Shown piece by piece: positions 50,902 to 59,342 of a stretch of 64,000 nucleotides of DNA. A model generated the notes under the pieces. The model was not told the DNA's origin, searched no databases, and saw nothing but the letters and a program-made list of their open reading frames with translations. The stretch covers positions 372,001-436,000 of the forward strand of contig NZ_JAQMWP010000006.1 of NCBI RefSeq assembly GCF_030403745.1. Direction: 5' to 3'. Source of the DNA: Streptomyces sp. S.PB5. Lineage in GTDB: Bacteria > Actinomycetota > Actinomycetes > Streptomycetales > Streptomycetaceae. Position 1 is the stretch's first letter. Every line of letters begins with the position of its first letter. Made by a program: the position numbers and the translations under genes.

Positions 50902-51744
50902 CTAGGCCTGCGGAGGCAGCGAATCCCCTTGCACCGCCTGGATGTCCAGCTCCACCTTCAACGTCGTACCGATCGCAGCGATCCCCGCCTGCACGACCTG
51001 GTTGTAGTTCATGGCGAAGTCCTCGCGCCGCAACTGCGCGCTCGCCCGGAAGGCCGCCCGGGTCCCACCCCAGGGATCGGCGCCGGTCCCGAGGTAGGCG
51101 AGGTCGAGGTCGACCGGCCGTACGACCCCGTGCAGCGCCAGCTCCCCGTGCACGGTCCACCGGTCCGGCCCGGCGACCGTCAGCCCGGACGACCGATACG
51201 TGATCTCCGGGAACCTCTCCACGTCCAGGAAGTCCGCCGACCTCAGATGCCCGTCCCGCATCGCGTTCCCGGTGTCGATCGAGTCGGCCCGGATCACCGC
51301 CTCCACCCGCGACTTGGTGACGTCGTCCGGAGCGACCTCGATCGAGGCGGCGAACTCCGTGAACCGCCCGTGCACGCTGGAGATCCCCAGATGCCGGGCC
51401 ACCGCCCCCACCGTCGAGTGCGCCGGATCCACCGTCCACGGCCCCGGCGGCGGCAACTCGGCCCCGCCCTGCCGCGCCAGCGTCACCGTGCCCACCTCGG
51501 CACGACCTCCCCCGGAGGGGGTGCCCCCAGCCGTCACGATCACGCTCGCGGCGGCGGGCGCGTACCCGACGGCGGTGACGATGACGGTGTACGCCCCGGC
51601 CGGCAGCGGCTGGGGCTCCCGTACCGTCCCCTCCGCGTCGGCCTCGGCCCGCAGCACCTGCGCGCCCGTCATGTCGACCAGCGTGACGACCGCGTGCGAC
51701 ACGGCCCATCCGTCCCGGGTACGGATCCTCGCGGTCAGTCCCAT
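50902..51744 (-). CDS. YceI-family protein with N-terminal carboxypeptidase-regulatory-like domain
   Basis: Residues about 1-80 form a CarboxypepD_reg-like beta-sandwich (DGWAVSHAVVTLVDMTG, PLPAGAYTVIVTAVGYAP). Residues about 100-275 are YceI (WTVDPAHSTVGAVARHLGIS, FTEFAASIEV, SADFLDVERFPEITYRSSGL, DFAMNYNQ), an isoprenoid-binding lipocalin-like barrel. There is no signal peptide, so this version is probably cytoplasmic. The same regulatory-like domain is repeated three times in the MFS protein encoded just upstream. GAGGAG lies 8 nt ahead of ATG 51744. Confidence 0.88.
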   Translation of the reverse strand: MGLTARIRTRDGWAVSHAVVTLVDMTGAQVLRAEADAEGTVREPQPLPAGAYTVIVTAVGYAPAAASVIVTAGGTPSGGGRAEVGTVTLARQGGAELPPPGPWTVDPAHSTVGAVARHLGISSVHGRFTEFAASIEVAPDDVTKSRVEAVIRADSIDTGNAMRDGHLRSADFLDVERFPEITYRSSGLTVAGPDRWTVHGELALHGVVRPVDLDLAYLGTGADPWGGTRAAFRASAQLRREDFAMNYNQVVQAGIAAIGTTLKVELDIQAVQGDSLPPQA

Positions 51745-51888
51745 TTCACGTACTCCTCAAGAATGCGACCGGCCCGCGGCGGGACGCGCAACCTCCGCTC
51801 AGAGCGCGCGCCCACCCGCCGCGGGCCGGGGTCTTTTCCGTCCTCGGGTGAGCGGGGCCCAGGTGCGGGCCCCGCTCACCGGCGGGCC

Positions 51889-54444
51889 CTACTCGCCGGG
51901 GTGGGCGAGCTCGATGTCATGGCCGTCGGTTCCGCGACCGCCCACCGTCAGGGCCGTCGCCACCGGGGGGTAGCCCGTGGCGATGACCGTGTAGTCGCCG
52001 GCGTCCAGGTCGGTGAAGGCGTACGCCCCGTCCGTCCCGGTCGTCGCGGTCCCCACGACATTCCCGGCCGCGTCGACGAGCGTGACCCGCGCATCGGCCA
52101 GCGGCCCGTGCGGAGCCCGTACGACGCCCTGGACCTGGGCCCCGGGCTCCAGCTCGACCTCGATCCGGGTGACCCCGGTCCCGCCGACCTCGACGGGCAG
52201 GGCGCGCGGCCGGTACCCGGCGGCGTTCACGGCGACGGTCACCACCCCGGGCACCAGCTCGGCGAACCCGAACTCGCCCTGCTCACCGGTGGTCCCGGTG
52301 GCCAGCAGATCCCCGCGCACATCGGTCACGATCACCATCGCGTCCTTGACCGGCAGCGCACTGTCCGCGGCCCGCACGACCCCGCTCAGCCCACTCGTCC
52401 CGCTGAGCAGGATGTCGTACGCCACCGGCTCACCGTGGACCACGACCGTGGACGCCTGCGGCTGGAACCCGTCCGCGGAGGCGATCAGGACGTACGAGCC
52501 CACGCTCGGCGCGTCCACGCCGTACGAACCGTCCGCCTGGGTCACCGACCGGCCCAGCTGCTGTCCCGCGAGGGAGATCAGCGTGACCGCGGCCTGGGGG
52601 ACCGGTTCGCTCTCGGCGCCGCGGACGTGGCCGCGGACCGGGATGCCACCGGAGGCGGCGGTGGGCGCTTCGACGGTCGCCACGGCGGCGAGCCTCTGCG
52701 TGCCGTCGGCCGCGGCGGCCTGCGTCTGAGAGACGGCCCAGCTCGGGACCCGCTCCTCGGCGGCGGACGCGGGAGCCGGAGCCCCGGCCTGGGCCGAAGA
52801 AGCGGCCTCCTGAGGGGTGGCCTCCTGGGGAGCGGCTTCCTGAGCAGTGGCCTCCTGCGCCATCGCGCCCTTCGTCCGCAGCGGGACCTCCTTGATGAAC
52901 AGCGTGATGAGGAAGGCGACCGCGGCCAGGACCGCCGCGATCAGGAACACGTCCGCGATGCCGTGCCCGTACGCGCTCTCCATGACCGTGCGCAGTGGCG
53001 CCGGCAGCTTGTCCATGTCCGGGATCTCGCCGGAGGAACTCGAACCGCCCGCCGACGAGGCGTACTTGGGGCCGAGGTCGGTGAGCCCGTCCTTGACGTA
53101 GTCGGTGATCTTGTTGGCCATCACGGCACCGAGCACCGAGACGCCCATCGCGCCGCCGAGGGACCGGAAGAAGGTGACCGTGGAGGACGCCGATCCGAGG
53201 TCCTTCGGCTCGACCTGGTTCTGCGTGCACAACACCAGGTTCTGCATCATCATGCCGATGCCGAGACCCAGCAGGGCCATGAAGACCGCGGTCTTCCAGT
53301 AGTCCGTGTCGTAGCGGATGGTGCCCAGCAGACCGAGGCCCGCCGTGATGAGCACACCACCGCTGACCAGCCAGGCCTTCCAGCGCCCGGTGCGGGTGAT
53401 GAACTGCCCGGAGACGGTGGAGGAGACGAACAGTCCGCCGATCATCGGGATGGTCAGCACGCCGGACATGGTCGGGGACTCGTCGCGGGCCAGCTGGAAG
53501 TACTGGGCGAAGAAGACCGTGCCGGAGAACATCGCCGTACCGACGAACATCGACGCGATCGACGACAGCGTGATGGTCCGGTTGCGGAACAGCCGCAGCG
53601 GGATGAGGGGTTCGGAGGCCTTCGACTCGACGAGCACGAAGATCAGGGCGAGCGCGATCGACCCGCCGACCATCGCGTACGTCTGCCAGGAGATCCAGTC
53701 GTACTTGTCACCGGCGAAGGTGACCCAGATCAGCAGCAGCGAGACCGCCGCCGCGACGAAGAACGCGCCGGCCCAGTCGACCTTCACGTCCCGCTTCACG
53801 ACCGGCAGATGCAGGGTCTTCTGCAGCACGATCAGCGCGATCACGGCGAAGGGCACACCGACGTAGAAGCACCAGCGCCAGCCGAGCCACGAGGTGTCGG
53901 TGATGACACCGCCGAGCAGCGGGCCGCCGACGGTGGCGACGGCGAAGGTCGCGCCGAGGTAGCCGGAGTAACGGCCGCGCTCGCGCGGGGAGATCATCGC
54001 CGCCATCACGATCTGCGCGAGGGCCGACAGACCGCCGACACCGATGCCCTGGACGACTCGGAAGGTGATGAGCATCCCGGCGTTCTGCGACAGCCCGGCG
54101 GCCGCCGATCCCAGCACGTAGACGACGAGCGCTATCTGGACGAGCGCCTTCTTGCTGTAGAGGTCGGCGAGCTTGCCCCACAGGGGAGTCGAGGCGGTCA
54201 TCGACAGCAGGGCGGCGGTGACGACCCAGGTGTAGGCGGACTGGCCGCCGCCGAGGTCGCCGATGATCTCCGGGAGGGCGTTCGAGACGATCGTGGACGA
54301 CAGGATCGCCACGAACATCCCGAGCAGCAGCCCGGAGAGCGCCTCCATGATCTGCCGGTGCGTCATGGGGGCGTGCTCGGCGTGCGCGGTGCCTCCCCCG
54401 TGCTTGCCGTGGGCCCGCACACCGGCTGGTGTGGTCGTTGCCAT
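51889..54444 (-). CDS. DHA2 MFS transporter fused to three carboxypeptidase-regulatory-like domains
   Basis: Residues about 20-515 are a 14-helix DHA2 exporter (FVAILSSTIVSNALPEI, GKLADLYSKKALVQ, GPLLGGVITD). A linker of Ala/Gln/Glu repeats (about 520-590) leads to three consecutive beta-sandwich domains (about 595-850), each with the pattern V-x-G-x-V, TLISLAG / VIVTDVRG / TLVDAAG, and a G(S/E/A)Y/F strand followed by a (A/S)(D/A)G-(F/Y)-x-P. The domains probably fold on the cytoplasmic side given an even helix count; that is inference. Fusion of this kind is unusual. AAGGAAACCC precedes ATG 54444. The MarR gene lies 13 bp upstream in the same operon. Confidence 0.9.
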   Translation of the reverse strand: MATTTPAGVRAHGKHGGGTAHAEHAPMTHRQIMEALSGLLLGMFVAILSSTIVSNALPEIIGDLGGGQSAYTWVVTAALLSMTASTPLWGKLADLYSKKALVQIALVVYVLGSAAAGLSQNAGMLITFRVVQGIGVGGLSALAQIVMAAMISPRERGRYSGYLGATFAVATVGGPLLGGVITDTSWLGWRWCFYVGVPFAVIALIVLQKTLHLPVVKRDVKVDWAGAFFVAAAVSLLLIWVTFAGDKYDWISWQTYAMVGGSIALALIFVLVESKASEPLIPLRLFRNRTITLSSIASMFVGTAMFSGTVFFAQYFQLARDESPTMSGVLTIPMIGGLFVSSTVSGQFITRTGRWKAWLVSGGVLITAGLGLLGTIRYDTDYWKTAVFMALLGLGIGMMMQNLVLCTQNQVEPKDLGSASSTVTFFRSLGGAMGVSVLGAVMANKITDYVKDGLTDLGPKYASSAGGSSSSGEIPDMDKLPAPLRTVMESAYGHGIADVFLIAAVLAAVAFLITLFIKEVPLRTKGAMAQEATAQEAAPQEATPQEAASSAQAGAPAPASAAEERVPSWAVSQTQAAAADGTQRLAAVATVEAPTAASGGIPVRGHVRGAESEPVPQAAVTLISLAGQQLGRSVTQADGSYGVDAPSVGSYVLIASADGFQPQASTVVVHGEPVAYDILLSGTSGLSGVVRAADSALPVKDAMVIVTDVRGDLLATGTTGEQGEFGFAELVPGVVTVAVNAAGYRPRALPVEVGGTGVTRIEVELEPGAQVQGVVRAPHGPLADARVTLVDAAGNVVGTATTGTDGAYAFTDLDAGDYTVIATGYPPVATALTVGGRGTDGHDIELAHPGE

Positions 54445-54457
54445 GGGTTTCCTTTGC

Positions 54458-54952
54458 TTATGTGTTCGCGGGTGTACGGGTGGTCTGGGTGGGCTCGTCG
54501 CATACGCGGTGGGCGGCGGCGGTACGGCAGTCGTCGAAGCTGGTCCTCAGCCGGGCCATGAGCCCGCTCAGCCGGGCCACGTCCTCGTCGCTCCAGTCGC
54601 TGAGCCGCTCGGCGAGCAGCTCGCAGGTCCGCCGCGACAGCTGCTCCAGCTGGGCCAGGCCCGCCGGGGTGAGGTGCAGGATGCGGGAACGCTTGTCCGC
54701 CGGGTCGGGGGACCGGTCGATCCAGCCGCGCTCGGCGAGATGCCCGGCATGGCGGCTGGTCACCGACATGTCGACGGCGAGCAGCTCCGACAGCTTGCTC
54801 ATGCGCATGTCCCCGTGCCGCCCGAGCAGCGTCAGCACCGCGGCGGAACCGCTCGAGCAGTCGGGCGGCATGATCCGCCCCAACTCCCGCTTCACGGCTC
54901 CGAAGGCACTGAACTGACGCATCAGCTCCTCGTACTGCGCCTGCCCGGCCAT
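54458..54952 (-). CDS. MarR-family regulator of the MFS operon
   Basis: The 164-residue protein has the MarR winged helix (SGSAAVLTLLGRHGDMRMSK, LLAVDMSVTSRHAGHLAERG, RSPDPADKRSRILHLTPAG). ATG 54952 is set by GGGAGGTGCG; the frame's upstream extension lies in the promoter. The GCAACC/GGTTGC inverted repeat at 54979-55002 in that promoter is the likely operator, giving autoregulation together with the fused transporter. Confidence 0.9.
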   Translation of the reverse strand: MAGQAQYEELMRQFSAFGAVKRELGRIMPPDCSSGSAAVLTLLGRHGDMRMSKLSELLAVDMSVTSRHAGHLAERGWIDRSPDPADKRSRILHLTPAGLAQLEQLSRRTCELLAERLSDWSDEDVARLSGLMARLRTSFDDCRTAAAHRVCDEPTQTTRTPANT

Positions 54953-54978
54953 CGCACCTCCCGTATTCGTTGCTTGGG

Positions 54979-55002
54979 GCAACCATAGGAAGTGTTGGTT
55001 GC
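54979..55002. promoter_or_regulatory. MarR-type inverted repeat
   Basis: GCAACC and GGTTGC flank a 12-bp spacer, 27 bp upstream of the MarR ATG. Reading leftwards, TTGCCT and TATGGT near it resemble -35 and -10 boxes. Confidence 0.5.
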
Positions 55003-55216
55003 TACAGGCAAATAAATAGGAGCGGGCGGGCCGCAAAAACTTGGCAAAGGCAAGTATTGCGAGAGTAAATGTGCAGGTGGTGGTGGGTGCCGGGGTACTG
55101 CACCCACCTCAGGGGCGCGGGGAACTGCGCGACCAGCCCCAACGGCGCCGCACCCGGCATCAAACCTGAGAGCCCCCACTTGGGCCGCCCCCGCACATTC
55201 GCTAGGGTCTCAGCCC

Positions 55217-55411
55217 ATGGCTAACACCCAGGACCCCCAGGGCAACTACGACCCCGCCGGCAGCACGCAGATGTTCCGCGCGTTCGTGGATGAGTCCCCG
55301 CAGACCCAGCAGCAGACGGCGGCTTCCTCCGGCCCCCGCATCGGCCTGATCCTCGGCGTCGTCGCCGCCGTGGCGATCGTCGCGGCCGTGGCGTGGCTGG
55401 CGCTCAAGTAA
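55217..55411 (+). CDS. Small single-pass membrane protein
   Basis: The 64-residue protein has an acidic, Gln-rich N-terminus and a C-terminal helix (GLILGVVAAVAIVAAVAWLA, about 43-62). It looks tail-anchored with the N-terminus in the cytoplasm. Function unknown. It ends 12 bp from the convergent lipoprotein gene. Confidence 0.75.
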   Translation: MANTQDPQGNYDPAGSTQMFRAFVDESPQTQQQTAASSGPRIGLILGVVAAVAIVAAVAWLALK

Positions 55412-55423
55412 CCGACCGTCGGC

Positions 55424-56179
55424 TCAGTTCCACCGCACATCGACGTCCCGCGTCTCGATGTGCATCCCGAGCGGCACCCGCCACGCGTCGACACACACCG
55501 TCCAGGTCCTCTCGCTGCGCGCCCCCGCCTCGATCGGCGCCGGAAGCGCCACCTCGGACTCGACGGTCCCCCAGTCGATCCCGAGCGCCCCGATGATGTG
55601 CGTCCCGAAGGTCACCGTGCCCGAACGCACCGCGGTGCCACCGGAGTTGCGGAACACCAGCGTCACCTTCTCGCACCAGCGCTGATCGGCGGCCGCCCGC
55701 TCCGGATCGCTCACGGTCAGGACGGCGGGGGCGGGTGACGCGCCGGGCGTCCCGGCGGGCGGCGAACTCGTAGGCGTACGACCGGAATCGGCGCCGCCTG
55801 CCGAGGAGGGCCCGGGGCCGCCCGGGGTGCCCTGAGCTCCCTCCGGGCCCGGACCGCCGCTTCCTGGCACGCTCGACAGCGAAGGCCCGCCCGGAGCGCC
55901 CGCCCCCGGAGCCCCCGTCCCCGCGGACGGGCTCTCTCCCGAACTCCCCTCCGGCTCGGAAGAGTCGGCCCCGTCCAGCGGTACGACCTGCACGCTCCCC
56001 GTCGGCCGCACCGACATCCGGGGCTGCCCGCCCGCCGCTCCGACGGCGACGTACCCGCCGTCACCGCTCGCGTTCCCACCGCCGCAGGAAGCCAGCAGCG
56101 CGCCCAGACAGGCGACGGCCGCCGACGCACCGACGGCGGCGCCTCGACGGCCATGTGTCCATACGGTCGCCCGGAGCAT
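55424..56179 (-). CDS. Secreted lipoprotein
   Basis: The 251-residue protein has a lipoprotein signal with lipobox LLASC (Cys about 32), then a Gly/Pro/Ser-rich spacer (about 35-155) and a compact C-terminal domain (about 155-250) with two cysteines (RWCEKVTLVFRNSGG, TWTVCVDAWRVPLG). The beta-rich domain with a conserved GTVTFGTHIIGALGIDWG is of unknown function. It should be attached to the outer face of the membrane. Confidence 0.82.
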   Translation of the reverse strand: MLRATVWTHGRRGAAVGASAAVACLGALLASCGGGNASGDGGYVAVGAAGGQPRMSVRPTGSVQVVPLDGADSSEPEGSSGESPSAGTGAPGAGAPGGPSLSSVPGSGGPGPEGAQGTPGGPGPSSAGGADSGRTPTSSPPAGTPGASPAPAVLTVSDPERAAADQRWCEKVTLVFRNSGGTAVRSGTVTFGTHIIGALGIDWGTVESEVALPAPIEAGARSERTWTVCVDAWRVPLGMHIETRDVDVRWN

Positions 56180-56248
56180 CGCGCCAGTGTGGCTGACGCT
56201 CCGTCAGTAAGGAAGCCCCATGCGGAACTTCCGTGGGCCGGGGCCCCT

Positions 56249-57136
56249 TCAGTCCGAGATGAGACCTTCCCGCAGCTGGGCCAGCGTGCGGGTCAGCAGC
56301 CGGGAGACGTGCATCTGGGAGATGCCGACCTCCTCGCCGATCTGCGACTGGGTCATGTTGGCGAAGAAGCGCAGCATGATGATCTGGCGCTCACGGGGCG
56401 GGAGTTTGGCGAGCAGCGGCTTCAGGGACTCGCGGTACTCGACGCCTTCGAGGGCGGTGTCCTCGTAGCCGAGCCGGTCGGCCAGGGAGCCCTCGCCGCC
56501 GTCGTCCTCCGGGGCCGGGGAGTCCAGCGAGGAGGCGGTGTACGCGTTGCCGACCGCGAGGCCGTCGACGACGTCCTCCTCGGACACGCCCAGGACCGCG
56601 GCGAGTTCGGCGACCGTCGGGGAGCGGTCCAGCTTCTGGGAGAGCTCGTCACTGGCCTTGGTGAGGGCCAGCCGCAGCTCCTGGAGCCGGCGCGGGACGC
56701 GCACCGACCAGGACGTGTCGCGGAAGAACCGCTTGATCTCGCCGACGACCGTCGGCATCGCGAACGTCGGGAACTCCACGCCGCGTTCGCAGTCGAAGCG
56801 GTCGATCGCCTTGATCAGGCCGATGGTGCCGACCTGGACGATGTCCTCCATCGGCTCGTTGCGCGAGCGGAAGCGGGCCGCCGCGTAGCGCACGAGGGGG
56901 AGGTTGAGCTCGATGAGGGTGTCCCGGACGTACACGCGCTCGGGGCTGTTCTCGTCGAGGGCGGCGAGCCGCAGGAAGAGGGAGCGGGACAGGGTCCGGG
57001 TGTCGATGGCCCCCGAGGTCTCCGGAAGGGCCGGGGCCTCTACGGCGGCCTCGACAGCCGTGTTGTCGTCGAGCGCGGGCGCAGCCTCGCTCTTGGTGAG
57101 CGTGAGCACCTTCGAGCTGCCCTGGTCTGCGGACAT
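56249..57136 (-). CDS. sigN: SigB/F-type RNA polymerase sigma factor
   Basis: The 295-residue protein contains sigma regions 2 (LPLVRYAAARFRSRNEPMED, GTIGLIKAIDRFDCERGVEF), 3 (WSVRVPRRLQELRLALTKAS) and 4 (LPPRERQIIMLRFFANMTQS, IGEEVGISQMHVSRLLTRTL). Members of this family control stress and spore development and are released from anti-sigma factors by partner switching. The N-terminal 55 residues are an Ala/Val/Asp-rich tail. It is encoded downstream of a second sigma gene of the same family, as sigN follows sigF in S. coelicolor; the symbol rests on that order. AAAGGGGGTGGC precedes the ATG. Confidence 0.8.
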   Translation of the reverse strand: MSADQGSSKVLTLTKSEAAPALDDNTAVEAAVEAPALPETSGAIDTRTLSRSLFLRLAALDENSPERVYVRDTLIELNLPLVRYAAARFRSRNEPMEDIVQVGTIGLIKAIDRFDCERGVEFPTFAMPTVVGEIKRFFRDTSWSVRVPRRLQELRLALTKASDELSQKLDRSPTVAELAAVLGVSEEDVVDGLAVGNAYTASSLDSPAPEDDGGEGSLADRLGYEDTALEGVEYRESLKPLLAKLPPRERQIIMLRFFANMTQSQIGEEVGISQMHVSRLLTRTLAQLREGLISD

Positions 57137-57454
57137 GCCACCCCCTTTGGGTCGCGGGACGGTCGTGGCGAACGCTCCGTCGAGGAACGTCAGCCTTCAC
57201 CTGAATACCGGAGCCGAAGCCCCGGCAAACGCTCTGCCGGAAGAATGTCACATGTCGGCAACACGCTGTAGTGACATGTCGACATGCGAGACGTGAATCC
57301 GCCCTGGATAAAGGGGGTCTGACGGTTTTTCGGCGCAGAAGTGTCGGGAACAGCGCTGGTGAGCGATTCGCTCGCGCCGGTTACGCCTCGATCCTGCTTG
57401 CGAACTGCGGTGTTCCGGAACGCGCTCCCGTGCGCCCCTTATGCCCCCGCCCAT

Positions 57455-57505
57455 GCACCCCGCTATGCACCCGACTATGCGCCCCGCTATGAGTGCGACT
57501 ATGCG
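57455..57505. repeat. TATGCRCCCCG short repeat at the sigma gene 3' end
   Basis: Units reading GCACCCCGCTAT, GCACCCGACTAT, GCGCCCCGCTAT and a GAGTGCGACTAT variant follow each other, the last overlapping the stop codon of the upstream sigma gene. Confidence 0.7.
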
Positions 57506-58353
57506 TCGATCCGATTGGCGGACCGCAGCCGCTGGAAGCTACGCGCGAGTAGCCGCGAGACATGCATCTGGGAGACACCGAGTTCCGCGCTGATTTGCGA
57601 CTGGGTGAGATTGCTGTAGTAGCGCAGCAACAGGATTCGCTGTTCCCGCTCGGGCAGTTGGACCAGCAGATGCCGTACGAGATCCCGGTGCTCCACGCCG
57701 TCGAGGGCGGGGTCCTCGTAGCCGAGCCGGTCCAGCAGTCCGGGCAGTCCGTCGCCTTCCTGGGCGGCCTCCAGCGAGGTCGCGTGGTACGAGCGGCCGG
57801 CCTCGATGCAGGACAGCACCTCGTCCTCGCCGATCCGCAGCCGTTCGGCGACCTCGGCGGTGGTGGGGGTGCGTCCGAAGGCGGTCGTCAGATCCTCGGT
57901 CGCGCTGTTGACCTGGACCCACAGTTCGTGGAGCCGGCGCGGCACATGGACGGTCCGTACGTTGTCCCGGAAGTACCGCTTGATCTCGCCGACGACGGTC
58001 GGCATCGCGAACGTCGGGAACTGCACGCCCCGCTCCGGGTCGAACCGGTCGATCGCGTTGATCAGCCCGATGGTCCCGACCTGGATCACGTCCTCCATCG
58101 GCTCGTTGCGGGAGCGGAAGCGGGCGGCCGCGTAGCGCACGAGCGGGAGGTTGGCCTCGATGAGCGCCCCGCGCACCCGGTTGTGCTCCGGAGTGCCCGG
58201 GCGGAGCTCCTTGAGCTGGCCGAAGAGCACCTGGGTCAGCGCCCGGGTGTCGGCACCACGGCTGCGCGGCGCGGCTTCCTGGGGGGCCGGCTGAGGAGCC
58301 GGCTGAAGAGCCTGCTGGGGGGCTTCCTGAAGTGGCGCAGTACTGGCCGACAC
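57499..58353 (-). CDS. sigF: SigF-type RNA polymerase sigma factor
   Basis: The 284-residue protein has the same domain order as its neighbour: region 2 (RYAAARFRSRNEPMEDVIQV, LINAIDRFDPERGVQFPTFA), region 3 (VHVPRRLHELWVQVNSATED), region 4 (LPEREQRILLLRYYSNLTQS, AELGVSQMHVSRLLARSF). In S. coelicolor SigF acts late in spore maturation. The open frame starts with TTG 58392; GTG 58353 (VSASTAPLQE) gives the family length and a GAGGTGG-type site, so I use it. The N-terminus is Gln/Pro-rich. Confidence 0.82.
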   Translation of the reverse strand: MSASTAPLQEAPQQALQPAPQPAPQEAAPRSRGADTRALTQVLFGQLKELRPGTPEHNRVRGALIEANLPLVRYAAARFRSRNEPMEDVIQVGTIGLINAIDRFDPERGVQFPTFAMPTVVGEIKRYFRDNVRTVHVPRRLHELWVQVNSATEDLTTAFGRTPTTAEVAERLRIGEDEVLSCIEAGRSYHATSLEAAQEGDGLPGLLDRLGYEDPALDGVEHRDLVRHLLVQLPEREQRILLLRYYSNLTQSQISAELGVSQMHVSRLLARSFQRLRSANRIDA

Positions 58354-58483
58354 GGTCAACGCCACCTCTTCATCGGTCAACTCATCCGTCAAAAGCGGTC
58401 ATAGCATCACAAGACATGTGCACTGTGTGCAAGCACCGCATAACGTTGCGTTACGCCGTGTTGGTGGGGAAGTCGGGGTGAGG

Positions 58484-58777
58484 TCAGTACGCGTAGTCCG
58501 CGATCACCCAGGTGGCGAACTCCTTCCAGAGCCCCACCCCCGCCTGGTGCTCCGGGTGCTCCACGTACCGCCGCAGCGCGTCCGCGTCCTCGAACCCCGA
58601 GTTGATGGCGAAGTCGTACGCGATGGGCCGGTCGCTGAGGTTCCAGCCCAGCTCCCAGAAGCGGATCTCCTCGATCTTGCCGTCCAGGGCGCGGAAGGCC
58701 TCGACGCCCGCCACGACCTGCGGGTCGTCGCGCTCGACGCCCTCGTTGAGCTTGAACAGGACGAGGTGGCGAATCAT
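58484..58777 (-). CDS. Dabb-family stress-responsive A/B-barrel protein
   Basis: The 97-residue product matches the Dabb fold from MIRHLVLFKLNEGVERDDPQ to FATWVIADYAY, with PEHQAGVGLWKEF typical. The family forms small dimeric ferredoxin-like barrels; activities vary and the role here is unknown. Confidence 0.88.
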   Translation of the reverse strand: MIRHLVLFKLNEGVERDDPQVVAGVEAFRALDGKIEEIRFWELGWNLSDRPIAYDFAINSGFEDADALRRYVEHPEHQAGVGLWKEFATWVIADYAY

Positions 58778-58804
58778 CTTGCGCTCCCAGCTTCCGATCA
58801 GCCG

Positions 58805-58981
58805 CTACTGCGCCCCGTCGGCGAGCCAGGTGAAGAAGTCACCGATGGCCTTGGCGGCGTCCGATATGCCCTCGAACCCTATCTGGACGTAGTCCGCGGC
58901 CCCGTCGGGGTCCGTGATGATCACATACATCACGAAGACCACGAGTACATAGACGGCGACCTTCTTCGCATTCACCGCCAT
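58805..58981 (-). CDS. 58-residue conserved membrane peptide
   Basis: A 59-codon gene reads MAVNAKKVAVYVLVVFVMYV, one membrane helix, then IITDPDGAADYVQIG and a C-terminal amphipathic helix ending FFTWLADGAQ. GGGGGAGGCCGCC precedes the ATG at a good distance. It is too short for most ORF finders but has clear start, ribosome site and coding bias. Function unknown. Confidence 0.7.
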   Translation of the reverse strand: MAVNAKKVAVYVLVVFVMYVIITDPDGAADYVQIGFEGISDAAKAIGDFFTWLADGAQ

Positions 58982-59178
58982 GGCGGCCTCCCCCGTGACT
59001 GTCGTGTCCGTCGTGCCTGTCGGGACTCCTGTGCCGGCGGCGAGTGTAACTTCCGCACATCACATTTAAGGACCAACGACCTGCAGTTCCGGGTCCTTTG
59101 CCGGACCGGCGACGCCCTCGCGGGCCGCAGCATTGAGCTCTCTTCTTCTCTTTTTCTTTTCTCCGGGACCTCACGCAC

Positions 59179-59208
59179 GAAGGGCCCCGTCTGATGACGG
59201 GGCCCTTC
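59179..59208 (-). terminator. tRNA-Ser(CGA) terminator
   Basis: GAAGGGCCCCGTC and GACGGGGCCCTTC form a perfect 13-bp stem with a TGAT loop, immediately past the 3' end of the leftward tRNA. Confidence 0.8.
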
Positions 59209-59213
59209 TCAAG

Positions 59214-59298
59214 CGGTAGCGGAGGGATTTGAACCCTCGGTGACTTGCGCCACACTCGCTTTCGAGGCGAGCTCCTTCGGCCGCTCGGACACGCTACC
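59214..59298 (-). tRNA. tRNA-Ser(CGA)
   Basis: On the minus strand GGTAGCG pairs with CGCTACC, the anticodon loop CTCGAAA presents CGA, the long variable arm and GGTTCAAATCC T-loop are present, and the discriminator is G. Length 85 nt. Confidence 0.95.
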
Positions 59299-59342
59299 GA
59301 GGGAGACCTTACAGCAAGGTGGGGCGTGCTCTGAAATCGGTA

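Noticed and set aside
50821..54561. 1246-codon plus-strand open frame
   Set aside because: It is the antisense shadow of the F420 oxidoreductase, YceI and MFS genes; the translation is Arg/Gly/His-rich with no domain, while the minus strand has clear families.
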